From assembly GCF_000337495.1 (NCBI RefSeq), contig NZ_AOIS01000017.1:1-48300 (forward strand): a stretch of 48,300 nt of DNA, given 5' to 3'. How positions within the stretch are numbered: position 1 is the first letter of the stretch; each line of letters starts with the position of its first letter. Shown here piece by piece: positions 1-9,283 of this stretch. The position numbers and the translations under genes were made by a program. Below the pieces are notes generated by a model. It searched no databases and was not told the origin of the DNA. It saw only the letters and a program-made list of their open reading frames with translations. The DNA is from Haloterrigena salina JCM 13891 (GTDB taxonomy: Archaea > Halobacteriota > Halobacteria > Halobacteriales > Natrialbaceae).

Positions 1-850
1 GGAAGTCGATCATCTCCGGGTAGATCGCCTCGTAGACCGTCGCGGTGCCCTGGCTCATCCAGGTCCACCGTTCGAGGCCGTAGCCGGTGTCGACGATGTA
101 GGTGTCCATGTAGGAGTACCGGTTCCCGTCCTTGAGCTCGTACTCGCCCTCGGGATCTTGCTCCATGCACATGAAGACCAGCGTGGCGATCTCGAGCCCG
201 CGGTAGATGACCTCGATGGCGGGGCCGGCGTTGCCGCCGCCGACCCAGGGGTCCTCGATGTAGGTGACCTCGCTGATGTCCGCGCCGAGTTCCTGGAGCA
301 GACCGTCGCAGAGTTCGACGGTGCGGTCCTTCCAGTAGACCTCGCCGTGGTAGGCGTACTTGTCCTCGGGGATGTCCTCGCGCGTGTTGAACGCGTGGTG
401 GGCCATCATCTCGAAGGCCATCGTGTGCCGGCCCGTCTTGCCGACGTTGTCGATGTCCTGCATCCGGATGCAGGGCTGGGACACCGTCAGCGGGTTCGCC
501 GGCGGCGGCGTCTCCCCGCTGGTGACCAGCGGCTGGAAGTCGTAGATCGAGGCCTGGGTCAACAGGACGTCGTCGCGCCAGCGGTTTGCGGCGACGGGGT
601 AGGGGTCGATCCGCTCGTGGTCGTTGTCCTCGAAGTACGAGAGGAACACCTCGCGCATCTCCGTCAGGCTGTACTCCTCGTCGAAGCCGGGATTCTCGAT
701 GAAGCCGTACTCCGCACACGGTGGCTCGCCACAGGTCTCCCGGTCGTGGTCGCGGGTCCAGAAGTGCGCGCCACAGGACGGACACTCCTTGCGTTCGAAT
801 CCTTCCTCCTCGAAGTACTCGAGGCGGTACTCGTCCGCCAGTTCGCTCAT
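1..850 (-). CDS. alaS: Alanyl-tRNA synthetase, N-terminal part (cut by window edge)
   Basis: Class II aminoacyl-tRNA synthetase that charges tRNA-Ala. Reading the minus strand from ATG at 850 gives [18 protein letters not shown], then a [10 protein letters not shown] cysteine pair and the AlaS catalytic-core signature ([20 protein letters not shown], then HHAFNTRED). About 283 codons are present, against roughly 900 or more for the full archaeal enzyme; the rest lies beyond base 1. A TATA-like GTTTTAGG (minus strand, 875-882) sits about 28 nt before the ATG, which fits a leaderless mRNA. The identification rests on the catalytic core and is firm. Confidence 0.95.
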   Translation of the reverse strand, partial: MSELADEYRLEYFEEEGFERKECPSCGAHFWTRDHDRETCGEPPCAEYGFIENPGFDEEYSLTEMREVFLSYFEDNDHERIDPYPVAANRWRDDVLLTQASIYDFQPLVTSGETPPPANPLTVSQPCIRMQDIDNVGKTGRHTMAFEMMAHHAFNTREDIPEDKYAYHGEVYWKDRTVELCDGLLQELGADISEVTYIEDPWVGGGNAGPAIEVIYRGLEIATLVFMCMEQDPEGEYELKDGNRYSYMDTYIVDTGYGLERWTWMSQGTATVYEAIYPEMIDF

Positions 851-1089
851 TACGTATGTGTTGGCCAGCCAGCGCCTAAAACAGTTCCGCAACGTTCAAT
901 CGGGCGAAATCGTCGACCGCAATCGAAGCCGTCACCCTGGCGCCCCCGGTGTTTCGATTCACTGTCGTTTCGTTGAAAAGATATATAGTATTTCGATTGT
1001 GTTCACACGTATAGGATCGAAATGGACGAAATCGAACGCTTCGCTCGAGACGACCGCGGGCGCTCGGCCCGACCTTCCGGTAGCGAGTG

Positions 1090-1770
1090 ATGCGATCGAG
1101 ACGCTCCCTGCTCCGGACCGGCGGCCTGGCCGCGGTCGGGACGCTCGGCGGCCTCGTCGCGTTACCGTCGCCGCCCGAGGCGACGCCGATGGATCAAACG
1201 GCCGAAGCCGCCGCGCTGCCGGACGCGGTGGCCGGGTGGACCGACGACCGGATCACCCGCGAGACCGAGACGCCGATCGCGCGCTACCAGTACCGCGCGA
1301 CCGCCGCCGATCCCGACCGAACCGACCGCGAGACGTTCGTCGCGACGTCGCCGATCAACGTCGTCCTCCTTCCGAACGCCGAGACCGACGCGGCCGGCCT
1401 CGAGAGCGTCCTGCAAGTGCTCGAGGCCGAGGGCTGGCTTCGCGACCCCGACGAGTACACGCGCTACGCCTGGGACCGGACCGAGGGTCGGTTCGTCCGC
1501 CAGCAGGCGACGGCCGCCGAATCCTACTTCGGCGCCAGCGGCCGCTTTCACGTTCGCTGCTGGTCGTTCGAGGGGACCGTCTCGATGCAGGTCCACGAGG
1601 ACTCGGCGGCCCGGCCGAAACACGACGTGATCTCCTACGACCGCGGCCGCGAGCCGATCGCCGCGGCCTTCGACGCGGCCGGTTGGGACGTCTCGCCGAG
1701 CGCGATCGATCTCGACAACGACCAGAGCGATCACGACGGTCTCGCGACCGTCATCACTGAGGCCCCATGA
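1090..1770 (+). CDS. Tat-exported protein of unknown function
   Basis: About 226 residues. The N-terminus MRSRRSLLRTGGLAAVG carries a twin-arginine motif followed by a hydrophobic stretch, so export by the Tat pathway is likely; no lipobox cysteine follows, so it is probably released or held by other means. I recognise no family for the mature part, which is acidic and mixed alpha/beta in look. GTG at 1087 lies just before ATG 1090; ATG is preferred. The stop overlaps the next gene's start (ATGA), so the two genes are probably translationally coupled and may act together at the cell surface. Function unknown. Confidence 0.8.
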   Translation: MRSRRSLLRTGGLAAVGTLGGLVALPSPPEATPMDQTAEAAALPDAVAGWTDDRITRETETPIARYQYRATAADPDRTDRETFVATSPINVVLLPNAETDAAGLESVLQVLEAEGWLRDPDEYTRYAWDRTEGRFVRQQATAAESYFGASGRFHVRCWSFEGTVSMQVHEDSAARPKHDVISYDRGREPIAAAFDAAGWDVSPSAIDLDNDQSDHDGLATVITEAP

Positions 1771-2474
1771 GCACCGACGACCGAAACCGGAACCGGTTCG
1801 CCCTCCGATCGGCAGTCAGCGCCGTTCTCGACCACCCGCTGGCCGTCCTCGAGCGCCGTCGAACGACGGTCGCCGTCGCGTATCTGAGCGCCCTGATCGG
1901 GCTGTTCGTCGTCAGCTACGCGGGGGCGAACGTCACGGTCGACGACGTACTGTTGGACACGCTATCGCTCGGGTTCGACCACGTCAGCACCGTCTTGATC
2001 GTCGCCGTGACGGTCACGATCACGATCGTTCCGTTCGTCTACGCGATCTGGAACGGCGGGCCGGGACTGGCCTTCGCGATCCCGCTGGTGCCGGTCGCTC
2101 TCGGCGACCTCGCGGCGGGCCGGTACGTGCTCGGCATCGATACGGCGGTCGCGCTGACCGCCGGCGCGGCCGCGAGCGCGCTCGCCCTCTACGCGACCGA
2201 CGTCCGGACCGCGGGCTCGCTTCGCCCCTGGCGGACCGCGGGCGGCCCCGCGGTCCCGCGGCTCCTGGCGGTGACGGTGCTGACGGTCGTCGCCGCCTTC
2301 GGAATCGCCCGGTTCGCCGCCGCCGTCCCGCCGCGAAGTCTCGAGCGCTACGCGCTGTTCGCTGCGCTCTGGCTCGTTCCCTTCGGAATTGTCGCCAGCT
2401 ACTGGGCCGTCGAAGTTCGAACGGCCGTTGCGACGCGGGCCGACCACGCCGACAGCGATCGAGCCGACACGTGA
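1767..2474 (+). CDS. Polytopic membrane protein, unknown function
   Basis: 235 residues with about six hydrophobic segments (near residues 35-55, 72-95, 98-117, 125-142, 168-186 and 193-213). The N-terminal 30 residues are polar and the C-terminal tail (RADHADSDRADT) is acidic. The start overlaps the stop of the preceding Tat-signal gene by ATGA, so it is the second gene of a two-gene operon. No catalytic motif was seen and no family is recognised; the pairing with an exported protein suggests a cell-envelope role, which is inference. Confidence 0.75.
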   Translation: MSTDDRNRNRFALRSAVSAVLDHPLAVLERRRTTVAVAYLSALIGLFVVSYAGANVTVDDVLLDTLSLGFDHVSTVLIVAVTVTITIVPFVYAIWNGGPGLAFAIPLVPVALGDLAAGRYVLGIDTAVALTAGAAASALALYATDVRTAGSLRPWRTAGGPAVPRLLAVTVLTVVAAFGIARFAAAVPPRSLERYALFAALWLVPFGIVASYWAVEVRTAVATRADHADSDRADT

Positions 2475-2659
2475 CCGGCGTCGAACCGGATCAGCAATTT
2501 CGCGGAGCGACCTCGAGTAAGTTGTTCGACGGAGCGGTCTCGAGTGGCGACTCGATGCTGAGCTACCGTAATCGGCGGCGACCGGTCAGCACCGAATACG
2601 GTCACGAGTGGCCGTAAAACGGTTCTTTACCGCTGGTTCCTGAGAGCTACGACCGCACT

Positions 2660-3331
2660 ATGGGAACTGTTGATGTCGCGATCGGCGTCGACGCGGACTG
2701 CGTGGCCGGTTGGCTCGGCTCGTACGGCGGAGCGGACTCGCCCGCGGACCTCTCGCGGGGGCTGGCCGCCGGCAACGAGGGCATCCCGCGGATGCTCGCG
2801 CTCTTCGACGAGCAGGATATCGAGACGTCGTGGTACGTCCCCGGCCACACGATCGACACCTTCCGCGACGAGATCGAGGCGGTCGCGGCCGACGGCCACG
2901 AACTGGGCGTCCACGGCTACTCACACGAAAACTCGACCGACCTCTCCCGGGAGCAGGAAGACGAGATCCTCGAGGTCTCGATCGACCTCATCGAGGACGT
3001 CACCGGGTCGGAGCCGGTCGGCCACCGCGCCAGCTGGTGGGAGTTCAGCGAGAACACGCCCGAACTCGTCGAGAAGCACGGGTTCCTCTACGACAGTAGC
3101 CTCATGGAACGGATGTTCGAACCGGGCTGGATGCGCAAGGGCGACAGCTGGGAGAAGATCCGGTACGAGGAGGATCCCGAAACGTGGATGGAGCCGTATC
3201 AGTACGGCGAGGAGACCGATATCGTCGAGATCCCGATCAGCTGGTACCGCGACGACATTCCGCCGATGCTCTTTATCAAGCAGCCGATCTACCACGCCGG
3301 CTACAAGGACCCGGAGGTCACCTTCTCCGCC
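2660..3331 (+). pseudogene. Polysaccharide deacetylase, N-terminal fragment (interrupted)
   Basis: About 223 codons of a NodB/PuuE-like carbohydrate deacetylase close to the Helicobacter PgdA family. Visible are the early Asp (IGVDADCVAGWLGSYGG), the metal-site histidines (GVHGYSHENS), the WWEFSE motif and the EIPISWYRDDIPPM segment. Reading stays in frame to GYKDPEVTF near 3324 and then enters the end of the tnpB element; the frame closes at 3484 after about 50 nonsense residues. The C-terminal part is found beyond the element at 4720-4851. A TTCTTTAC box at about 2623-2630 could be the promoter. The break removes the conserved HP motif of the family, so the product is probably inactive. Confidence 0.85.
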
Positions 3332-3344
3332 CTAAAGGGCGGAG
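3325..3344. repeat. RE hairpin of the tnpB element
   Basis: Perfect 8-bp inverted repeat with a TAAA loop, 31 bases beyond the tnpB stop. By analogy with IS200/IS605 elements, this would be the right-end structure and part of any tnpB-associated omega RNA, with the guide read from the flanking deacetylase sequence just below 3325 on the minus strand. The hairpin is seen directly; the RNA role is inference. Confidence 0.75.
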
Positions 3345-3374
3345 CTTGTCGGTGGACTCCCGCTCTGGCCGAAC

Positions 3375-4586
3375 CTACTCGGCAGGCGAATACTCGCCGT
3401 TCACGTTCAACGTCCCCGACTTCAGGGCGAGGTGACGTGTCGCCCCTCCGTGCGGAGACTTTTGCCCCGCACGGAGCATCTTGAACCCGATGTTCTTCGC
3501 TGCATTGTAGTCCGCATTCGCTTCGTAGCCACACTTCTGGCAACAGAACTCCGCTTGCGATGGACGATTCTCCCGCAGCGTCGTTCCACACTGCGAGCAC
3601 CGCTGGCTCGTGTACGCCGGATCGATTTGCGTCGCTTCGATCCCTTCGGCCTTTGCCTTGTACGCTACGTAGTCGTACAGGCGTCGGAACGCCCATGCGT
3701 GGAACTTCTTTGCTCGGGGCAGCCGGTCGCGGATGTCCGTTAGTTCCTCGAACGCGATGGTGTCGCAATCGTGCGCGATGGCTTCTTGGACGAGAGCCTT
3801 CGAGAGACGGTGGAGGTAATCTTCGACCCACCGCGTTTCGCGGTCGCCCATCTGGTCGATGGTTCGGTGGGCCGATTCGGTACCCGTCTGTTGCAGATTG
3901 CCTCGAATCCGCTCGTACTCCCGGCGTCGGTGGTTCAGGTAGGCACCGTTCCAAAACATCCCGGTCGACGTGACGGCAATTTGTTCGATACCGAGGTCCA
4001 CGCCGAAGACTGTGCTGTGCTCGGCGTCGCCTTCGTCCGGTATCTCGGACTCCATGTCGGCCTTCGTTCCGATATGGAGGTAAAAGGTGTCCGTCGCGTC
4101 GCGGTACTGTAACGTCGCCCCCGTCACTTCGTAGTCGTCATTGCGGAGATACTTCGTGTGCGGATTCTCGCCTTCCGGCGGAAGGACGTAGTCGGCTTCG
4201 ACGCGCCCGTTGACGGTCGAGAGCGAAACGTAGTCGTCGTGGAACGTGGCGCTTCGCTTGTCGTAGCGAACAGAGGGCGTCGTGAACTGTGGTTGCGATG
4301 CCTTCTTGCCGTTCTTCCATCGGGCGATGACGCCCTTGATGGCTTCGGCAGCCTTGTTCCGCGCGGACTGAACGAGGTTCGCTTGGAGCCTCGTCTCGTC
4401 GCGCACGTCCGAGTACGTCCGTTCGTGAAGTTTCGTCTTGGAAGTGGGTTTGTAGTCGTCCTTCCACGCATCTCGGACGACGTAGTTGCACGCCCACAGA
4501 TACTCCTCGACGGTTTCGTGGAGGAGAGTCGTGTCGCTGTCGTCTACGTCGAGTTTGACGACGACTGTACGACGGACCTCCGCCAT
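3375..4586 (-). CDS. tnpB: TnpB, RNA-guided endonuclease-like protein
   Basis: 403 residues, normal length for the family. The RuvC-like catalytic residues appear intact: D197 in FGVDLG, E280/E281 in IAFEEL and D359 in ADYNAAKNI. A zinc-ribbon lies between the last two (C330-x2-C333 and C349-x2-C352). The N-terminal half carries the helix-turn-helix/OrfB_IS605 region. Family members act as omega-RNA-guided nucleases that cut the empty donor site and help keep the element in place. Nothing in the sequence suggests decay, so it is probably active. It is transcribed against the interrupted deacetylase. Confidence 0.93.
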   Translation of the reverse strand: MAEVRRTVVVKLDVDDSDTTLLHETVEEYLWACNYVVRDAWKDDYKPTSKTKLHERTYSDVRDETRLQANLVQSARNKAAEAIKGVIARWKNGKKASQPQFTTPSVRYDKRSATFHDDYVSLSTVNGRVEADYVLPPEGENPHTKYLRNDDYEVTGATLQYRDATDTFYLHIGTKADMESEIPDEGDAEHSTVFGVDLGIEQIAVTSTGMFWNGAYLNHRRREYERIRGNLQQTGTESAHRTIDQMGDRETRWVEDYLHRLSKALVQEAIAHDCDTIAFEELTDIRDRLPRAKKFHAWAFRRLYDYVAYKAKAEGIEATQIDPAYTSQRCSQCGTTLRENRPSQAEFCCQKCGYEANADYNAAKNIGFKMLRAGQKSPHGGATRHLALKSGTLNVNGEYSPAE

Positions 4587-4685
4587 ACTTCATATGTAGT
4601 ACACTGCATTTATAACGATATCGTTCCTGTAGGGGAGTCGGCCGGCTGTCGTTGCCAGGTGTGGAACAGAGCGTACGCGATTCCT

Positions 4686-4704
4686 CCCCGCCGCAAGGGC
4701 GGGG
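4686..4704. repeat. LE hairpin of the tnpB element
   Basis: CCCCGCC-GCAA-GGCGGGG stem (the distal arm carries one more G), about 100 bp upstream of the tnpB start, followed by TTTCCTCGCTGACTAAAG up to the resumed deacetylase reading frame. It matches in position and style the left-end hairpin expected for an IS200/IS605-type element. The AT-rich stretch 4593-4615 between this hairpin and tnpB is the likely tnpB promoter zone. Confidence 0.7.
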
Positions 4705-4719
4705 TTTCCTCGCTGACTA

Positions 4720-4851
4720 AAGATGATCCCGCTGCTCGAGGAGTTCATCCAGTACGTCAAGGGCCACGAGAACGCGCGGTTCACCACTCTCGAGACGATC
4801 GCCGAGACGTACAAGGATGATCCATCGGGGTACGAGAGCGACTACGTCTGA
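4720..4851 (+). pseudogene. Polysaccharide deacetylase, C-terminal fragment
   Basis: The frame beginning KMIPLLEEFIQYVKGHENAR and ending GYESDYV matches the last 40-odd residues of PgdA-like deacetylases (helix, then TTLETIAETYKDDP). It is the missing tail of the fragment at 2660-3331, in a different frame. Relative to the family, about 32 residues (the segment ending in the conserved HP-D/Q-V-S/G motif) are absent from both fragments. A TGA stands in frame four codons before this stretch, so it cannot be read through from the element. The last 10 bases overlap the convergent asparaginase gene. Confidence 0.85.
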
Positions 4852-5828
4852 GAGTCAGCGGGCGAAACGCCCTCACGAATCGCGTCTTCGTCATCGAACG
4901 CCTCGAGCGCGAGCGTCAACCGAAGCCTGGCCTGCTGGGCGGTGCGGTCGCCGGCGAAGACGGCGCCGTACTCGCGGAGCCGTTCTCCGCCGCCGTCGCC
5001 GCCGTAGACCGGCGCGACCCGCCCCTCGAGACAGCGAGACGTGACGACGACGGGGACGCCCGCGTCGATCGCGTCGCGGGCGGCGTCGGCGAGTCCCGCC
5101 GTGGCGTTCCCGAGGCCGGTCCCCTCGAGGACGAGACCGTCGGCGCCCCGCTCGAGGGCGGCGGCGAGCAAGTCGCCGGTGACCGCGCTTCCGCTCTTGA
5201 TCGTGTAGACGGTCGCCTCGAGCGACGTCGCGTCGATCGGGCGCGTCTCGCTGCGCGGCGGGCGGTGGATCGCGACGCCGTTCCGGTCGACGGTCGCGAC
5301 CGGTCCCGAGTTCCGCGAGCGAAAGGCCTCGAGGGCGGACGTGTGGGCCTTCGTCACCGATCGGGCGCTGTGGACCGTCTCGTCGAACGCGACGAACGTC
5401 CCGCCGGCGTCGCGGTCGGCAAACGCCTCGGCGGCGCGGACCGCCGTCAGCAGGTTGCTCGGCCCGTCCGAACTCACCTCGTCCGGGCGGCGCTGGGCGC
5501 CCGTCAGGAACACCGGCGTCTCGGGCCGGACGGTGACGTCGAGGTAGTACGCCGTCTCCTCCATCGTGTCCGTGCCGTGGGTGACGACGACGGCGTCGAC
5601 CGCCGGATCGGCCTCGAGTTCGCGGACCCGCTCGCCGACCGTCTCCAGCGTCTCGGCATCCATCTCGAAGCTCGGCACCTGCGCGACCTCCTCGACCGAG
5701 AGGGACGCGTGCGACTCGAGTTCCGGGACGGCCTCGAGGAGTTCCGCGCCCGTTCGCGTCGGCCGCGCTCCGCCGTCCGCGTCGGTGCTTGCGATCGTCC
5801 CGCCCGTGCTGAGAAGCGTCACGTCCAT
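4842..5828 (-). CDS. ansA: L-asparaginase (type I/II family)
   Basis: Hydrolyses asparagine to aspartate and ammonia in the cytoplasm. From ATG at 5828 (MDVTLLSTGGTIAST) the product has 328 residues. The first active-site threonine is T11 in STGGTIAST; the second motif is VVTHGTDTMEETAYY with T86 and D87. A possible GTG start lies 15 bases upstream, but the ATG gives the usual family N-terminus. The C-terminus overlaps the tail of the broken deacetylase by 10 bp (convergent). The alternative is an archaeal GatD-like protein, but the length and lack of an extra N-terminal domain favour asparaginase. Confidence 0.9.
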   Translation of the reverse strand: MDVTLLSTGGTIASTDADGGARPTRTGAELLEAVPELESHASLSVEEVAQVPSFEMDAETLETVGERVRELEADPAVDAVVVTHGTDTMEETAYYLDVTVRPETPVFLTGAQRRPDEVSSDGPSNLLTAVRAAEAFADRDAGGTFVAFDETVHSARSVTKAHTSALEAFRSRNSGPVATVDRNGVAIHRPPRSETRPIDATSLEATVYTIKSGSAVTGDLLAAALERGADGLVLEGTGLGNATAGLADAARDAIDAGVPVVVTSRCLEGRVAPVYGGDGGGERLREYGAVFAGDRTAQQARLRLTLALEAFDDEDAIREGVSPADSQT

Positions 5829-6037
5829 GGAATCACGTTCCACGGTGACGGCCGAAAAGGTAGTCCCGACCGGGGTCGCTCGCGCGGTCTCGAGTCGGTC
5901 GTCGCCGAACGGCGAGCGGGTCGAACGCGAGTCGCTCGTGACAGGCAGGGAACGAATTCGGCCGCCTCAGCGTTCGATACGTCCGGTGGATTAGTATAGG
6001 GGGAGTCGGTCACTGCAAACGATACGGTACCAACGTC

Positions 6038-8206
6038 ATGGCACCTTCGCCGCAATCACGACTGCGTACGGTGGTCTATCTCGCCGAATCCGACGCCGCG
6101 GCCCGCGACGGCGCGGCCGCCCTCGAGCGCGTCGACTCGGGTCCGGAGCGCACGGTCCACCCGCTGACGACGGCCGTCGTCGATAGCCTGGCCGACTGGG
6201 CGTCCGCGGTCGACTGCGTCGTCTTCGCGGAGACGCCGACGACCGCGGCGGGAGCCACGCTGCTCGAGGCCGCCGAGGCCTGCGGGTCGACGCCGCTGGT
6301 GCTCTTCACTCGGTCCGCGTACGCGCCGGCGGCCGCGCGGTCGACCGACGGGATCGACGGCTACGTCCGCCGGGATACCGACGGCGCCGTCGCCCACCTC
6401 GCGGACGAGATCGAGTGGGTCTGCGCCGGCGACCGCGCGGGCGCGGCGACGGCGCTGCCCGCCGCCGACGCGGACTCGAGTTCGAGTTCGGACGCGGTGG
6501 AAACGGACGATACCGATACCGCCGGGACGACCGAGACCGACGCCGCCGAGCGCCGGCCGGTCGCCGATCTCCTCGCGGCACTCCCCGGCGTCGTCGCCTG
6601 CGAGGAACGAGACCAACTCTTCGAGCGGCTGGTCGAGGCCGCCGCCGACGCCGTCGGGACCGAGTGCGGCTGGCTGTCGACGGTCCACTTCGGCGAGTTG
6701 ACGCCACGGGCGACCACCGACGCGGTCGCGACCGCCGACCTCGAGCCGATCCCCCGAGACGGGCCCTTCGACGAGGCGCTGCGGACCGGCGAACCGATTC
6801 GGATCGACGATCTCGCGGCCGACGGACGTCCGGAGCCGCCCCTCAAGAAGACGGAATCGCTGTGCTGTGCGCCGGTCGGCGACGTCGGCCTCCTCATGCT
6901 CTCCGCCGCGGAACCGGCGGCGTTCGACGACCGCGACCGGGAACTGCTCGCGGCGTGGGCTCGAGTCGGTGCCGCCGTCCTCGAGCGGATCGAGACCGAA
7001 ACGGGGCTTCGAAACGATCGCGATCGGCTTCGCGAGGAACTGGACCGAGCCACGGAGACTCGAGACGAACTCGAAGCGGAGCGCGACGATCTGGCGGCCG
7101 AACGCGATCGGCTCGCCGCGGAGCGCGACCGCGTCCGGGCGCTGTTCGCGACCGTCCCGGATCCGGCGGTCCACTACGAGATCGACGGCGGCCGGCCGGT
7201 CGTCCGGGACGTCAACAACGCCTTTTCCGACGTCTTCGGCACCGAGCCGGCAGCGATCGTCGACGAGCCGCTGGACGCGGACCCCCTCCCGCCGGGACTC
7301 GAGCGCCGACAGGCGACGCTGGCCGAGGCGCTCCGGGCCGGTCGACGTCGGCAGCTGGTCAGCCGGCGCGAGACCGTCGACGGCGTCCGCGAGTTCCGGC
7401 TGACGGTGGTTCCCCTCGAGACGGCCGGTTCGGACGGCACCGAACGGGACGGGACGACGGCGGACGACCCCGAAGGGCTGATCGTCTACAGCGACGTCAC
7501 CGACGCGAACCGGACGGAACGGGAACTGGCGGCCGCCGAGGCTCGCCTCGAGACGGTCGCCGAGACCCTCGCGGAGGACGTTCGAACGCCGCTGAACGTC
7601 GCCCGCGGCTATCTCGAACTCGCCGAGGAGACGACCGATCCGGAGCACTTCGCGGAGGTCGAGACGGCCCAGGAACGGCTGCGCGAGCGCATCGAGGAAC
7701 TGCTCGCGATCGCCCGCCGGGACGAGGCGGCTGTCGAGACCGAACCCGTCGCCGTCACCGACGTCGCCCGTCGCGCGTGGGTCGCCGTCGACACCGACGA
7801 CGCGCGGCTCGTGACCCGCGAGGACCGCGTCCTCGAGGCCGACAAGGCCCAGTTGCGGGAGCTGTTCGAGCACCTGCTGCAGGCGGCAGTCGAGAGCGTC
7901 GACGCTGACAGGAACGGAAGCGACGACGCCGCGGCCGGCGACGCGCCGATCGTCACTGTCGGGGCGACCGACGACGGGTTCGCCGTGACCGGCCATCCAG
8001 CGGGGACCGACGTGACGCCCGATGGACGGGAGACGACCACCGTTCCGGGTCGGCTGGCCGCCGCCGACGGCACCGGGTTCGGACTCGGGCCGATCGAACG
8101 GGTCGCCGACGCCCACGGCTGGGACGTCGGCGTCGCCACCGACGAGGAGACCGGAGCGACGTTCGCCTTCCGCGGGATCGGCCCGGCCGACGTGAGCGGC
8201 GACTGA
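6038..8206 (+). CDS. Degenerate multidomain sensor histidine kinase (GAF-PAS)
   Basis: 722 residues. In order: receiver-like N-domain (1-130), Ser/Asp-rich linker (140-170), GAF (about 185-318), coiled coil rich in Arg/Glu/Asp heptads (320-366), PAS (366-490), DHp-like helix (498-560) and HATPase-like domain (575-715). The H-box reads LAEDVRTPLNVA where haloarchaeal kinases have L-S-H-D-L-R-x-P, so the phospho-accepting His is Glu513. The N-box LFEHLLQAA has lost its Asn, and the D-x-G-x-G (G1) box is replaced by TGHPAG; only the GTGFGL (G2) box remains. It is therefore probably a pseudokinase that senses or scaffolds rather than phosphorylates. No response regulator lies beside it. Confidence 0.85.
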   Translation: MAPSPQSRLRTVVYLAESDAAARDGAAALERVDSGPERTVHPLTTAVVDSLADWASAVDCVVFAETPTTAAGATLLEAAEACGSTPLVLFTRSAYAPAAARSTDGIDGYVRRDTDGAVAHLADEIEWVCAGDRAGAATALPAADADSSSSSDAVETDDTDTAGTTETDAAERRPVADLLAALPGVVACEERDQLFERLVEAAADAVGTECGWLSTVHFGELTPRATTDAVATADLEPIPRDGPFDEALRTGEPIRIDDLAADGRPEPPLKKTESLCCAPVGDVGLLMLSAAEPAAFDDRDRELLAAWARVGAAVLERIETETGLRNDRDRLREELDRATETRDELEAERDDLAAERDRLAAERDRVRALFATVPDPAVHYEIDGGRPVVRDVNNAFSDVFGTEPAAIVDEPLDADPLPPGLERRQATLAEALRAGRRRQLVSRRETVDGVREFRLTVVPLETAGSDGTERDGTTADDPEGLIVYSDVTDANRTERELAAAEARLETVAETLAEDVRTPLNVARGYLELAEETTDPEHFAEVETAQERLRERIEELLAIARRDEAAVETEPVAVTDVARRAWVAVDTDDARLVTREDRVLEADKAQLRELFEHLLQAAVESVDADRNGSDDAAAGDAPIVTVGATDDGFAVTGHPAGTDVTPDGRETTTVPGRLAAADGTGFGLGPIERVADAHGWDVGVATDEETGATFAFRGIGPADVSGD

Positions 8207-8290
8207 GACGGGCATCCTCGTCGCCGTGAAAACGTACTTCGGACGGCGTGTTACAACCTCGGGTCGAAACGAAGGGCGAAGGCGGACCGG

Positions 8291-9283
8291 TCAGGCGTCG
8301 TCCTCGAGGGCCAGTGACGCCAGCATGGCCTCGAGTTGCAGCCGTTCGTTCGCGCCCTCGGTGATCCGGTAGTCGACCTCGCCGAGTCGCTCGAGCAGGC
8401 GGACGGTCGCCAGTTCGGGGATGTCGAACTCCCAGGCGGAGCGGTGCAGTTGGTCGATGACGTCGCCGCCGGCAAGGCCGCGCTCGGTCAGCAGGTCCTC
8501 CAGGGCGGCGCGAGCGGCGGTGAAGTCGCCGTCGATGGCGTGTTCGACCATCTCCTCGACCTCCTCGGGGCGCGCGGTGGCGGTGATGGCGAAGACGGTC
8601 TCCTCGTCGACGGTCTCGCCCATCACGGCCGCGGCCTGGAGGCCGTTGATCGCCTTCCGCATGTCGCCGTCGGCCGCGTAGACCAGGGCGTCGACGCCGT
8701 CGTCGGTGACCTCGATCCCCTCGTTTTCGGCGATTTCGCGGACCTGGGCCTCGATGGCGTCCTCGGTGAGTTCGGTAAAGCGGAAGACCGCACACCGGGA
8801 CTGGATGGGGTCGATGATCTGACTCGAGTAGTTACACGAGAGGATGAAGCGCGTGTTGTTGGAGAACTGCTCCATCGTTCGGCGCAGCGCCGACTGGGCG
8901 TCGGAGGTCAGCGCGTCGGCCTCGTCCAAGAAGATGATGCGGTGGTCGTAGCCGCCGAACGACGAGCGCGCGAAGTCCTTGATCCGGTCGCGGACGACGT
9001 CGATCCCGCGCTGGTCGGAGGCGTTGAGTTCGAGGAAGTTCTCGCGCCAGTCGTCGTCGTAGACCTCGCGGGCGATCGCCTGCGCGGCCGTGGTCTTCCC
9101 CGTCCCGGCCGGTCCAGCGAACATGAGGTGGGGGAGGTCGTCCCGCTCGACGTACCGCTGCAGTCGCGGAACGATGTTCTCGTGGCCCTTGATCTCGTCG
9201 AGCCGTTCCGGCCGGTACTTCTCGATCCAGACTTCGGTCCTGCCGGGTGTCGGCTCCGCCGCCTCGGCGTCGGCCTCGCTCAT
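8291..9283 (-). CDS. rfcS: Replication factor C small subunit (clamp loader)
   Basis: AAA+ ATPase of the clamp loader that places PCNA on DNA. 330 residues from ATG 9283 ([20 protein letters not shown]). Walker [10 protein letters not shown] (56-64), Walker B IIFLDEAD (116-123) and the RFC arginine-finger motif SRC ([10 protein letters not shown]) are present, with the C-terminal collar domain after about residue 235. No intein. Upstream ATGs are absent and the MSEAD start matches the usual haloarchaeal N-terminus; an AAGATTCA element about 30 nt upstream could be its TATA box. It converges on the pseudokinase gene with an 84-bp gap. Confidence 0.96.
   Translation of the reverse strand: MSEADAEAAEPTPGRTEVWIEKYRPERLDEIKGHENIVPRLQRYVERDDLPHLMFAGPAGTGKTTAAQAIAREVYDDDWRENFLELNASDQRGIDVVRDRIKDFARSSFGGYDHRIIFLDEADALTSDAQSALRRTMEQFSNNTRFILSCNYSSQIIDPIQSRCAVFRFTELTEDAIEAQVREIAENEGIEVTDDGVDALVYAADGDMRKAINGLQAAAVMGETVDEETVFAITATARPEEVEEMVEHAIDGDFTAARAALEDLLTERGLAGGDVIDQLHRSAWEFDIPELATVRLLERLGEVDYRITEGANERLQLEAMLASLALEDDA

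Larger units (their letters stand above)
3325..4722 (-). mobile_element. Lone-tnpB insertion element (IS1341-type, IS200/IS605 superfamily)
   Basis: A single tnpB gene on the minus strand with a GC-rich hairpin at each end and no tnpA. The end downstream of tnpB (RE) holds an 8-bp stem, CTCCGCCC-TAAA-GGGCGGAG at 3325-3344. The end upstream of tnpB (LE) holds CCCCGCC-GCAA-GGCGGGG at 4686-4704. The element lies inside the deacetylase gene. Outer boundaries are estimated from where deacetylase coding stops (about 3324) and resumes (about 4720) and could be off by several bases. No target duplication is seen, as expected for this superfamily. Lacking tnpA, it would need a TnpA supplied elsewhere in order to move. 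Confidence 0.85.
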
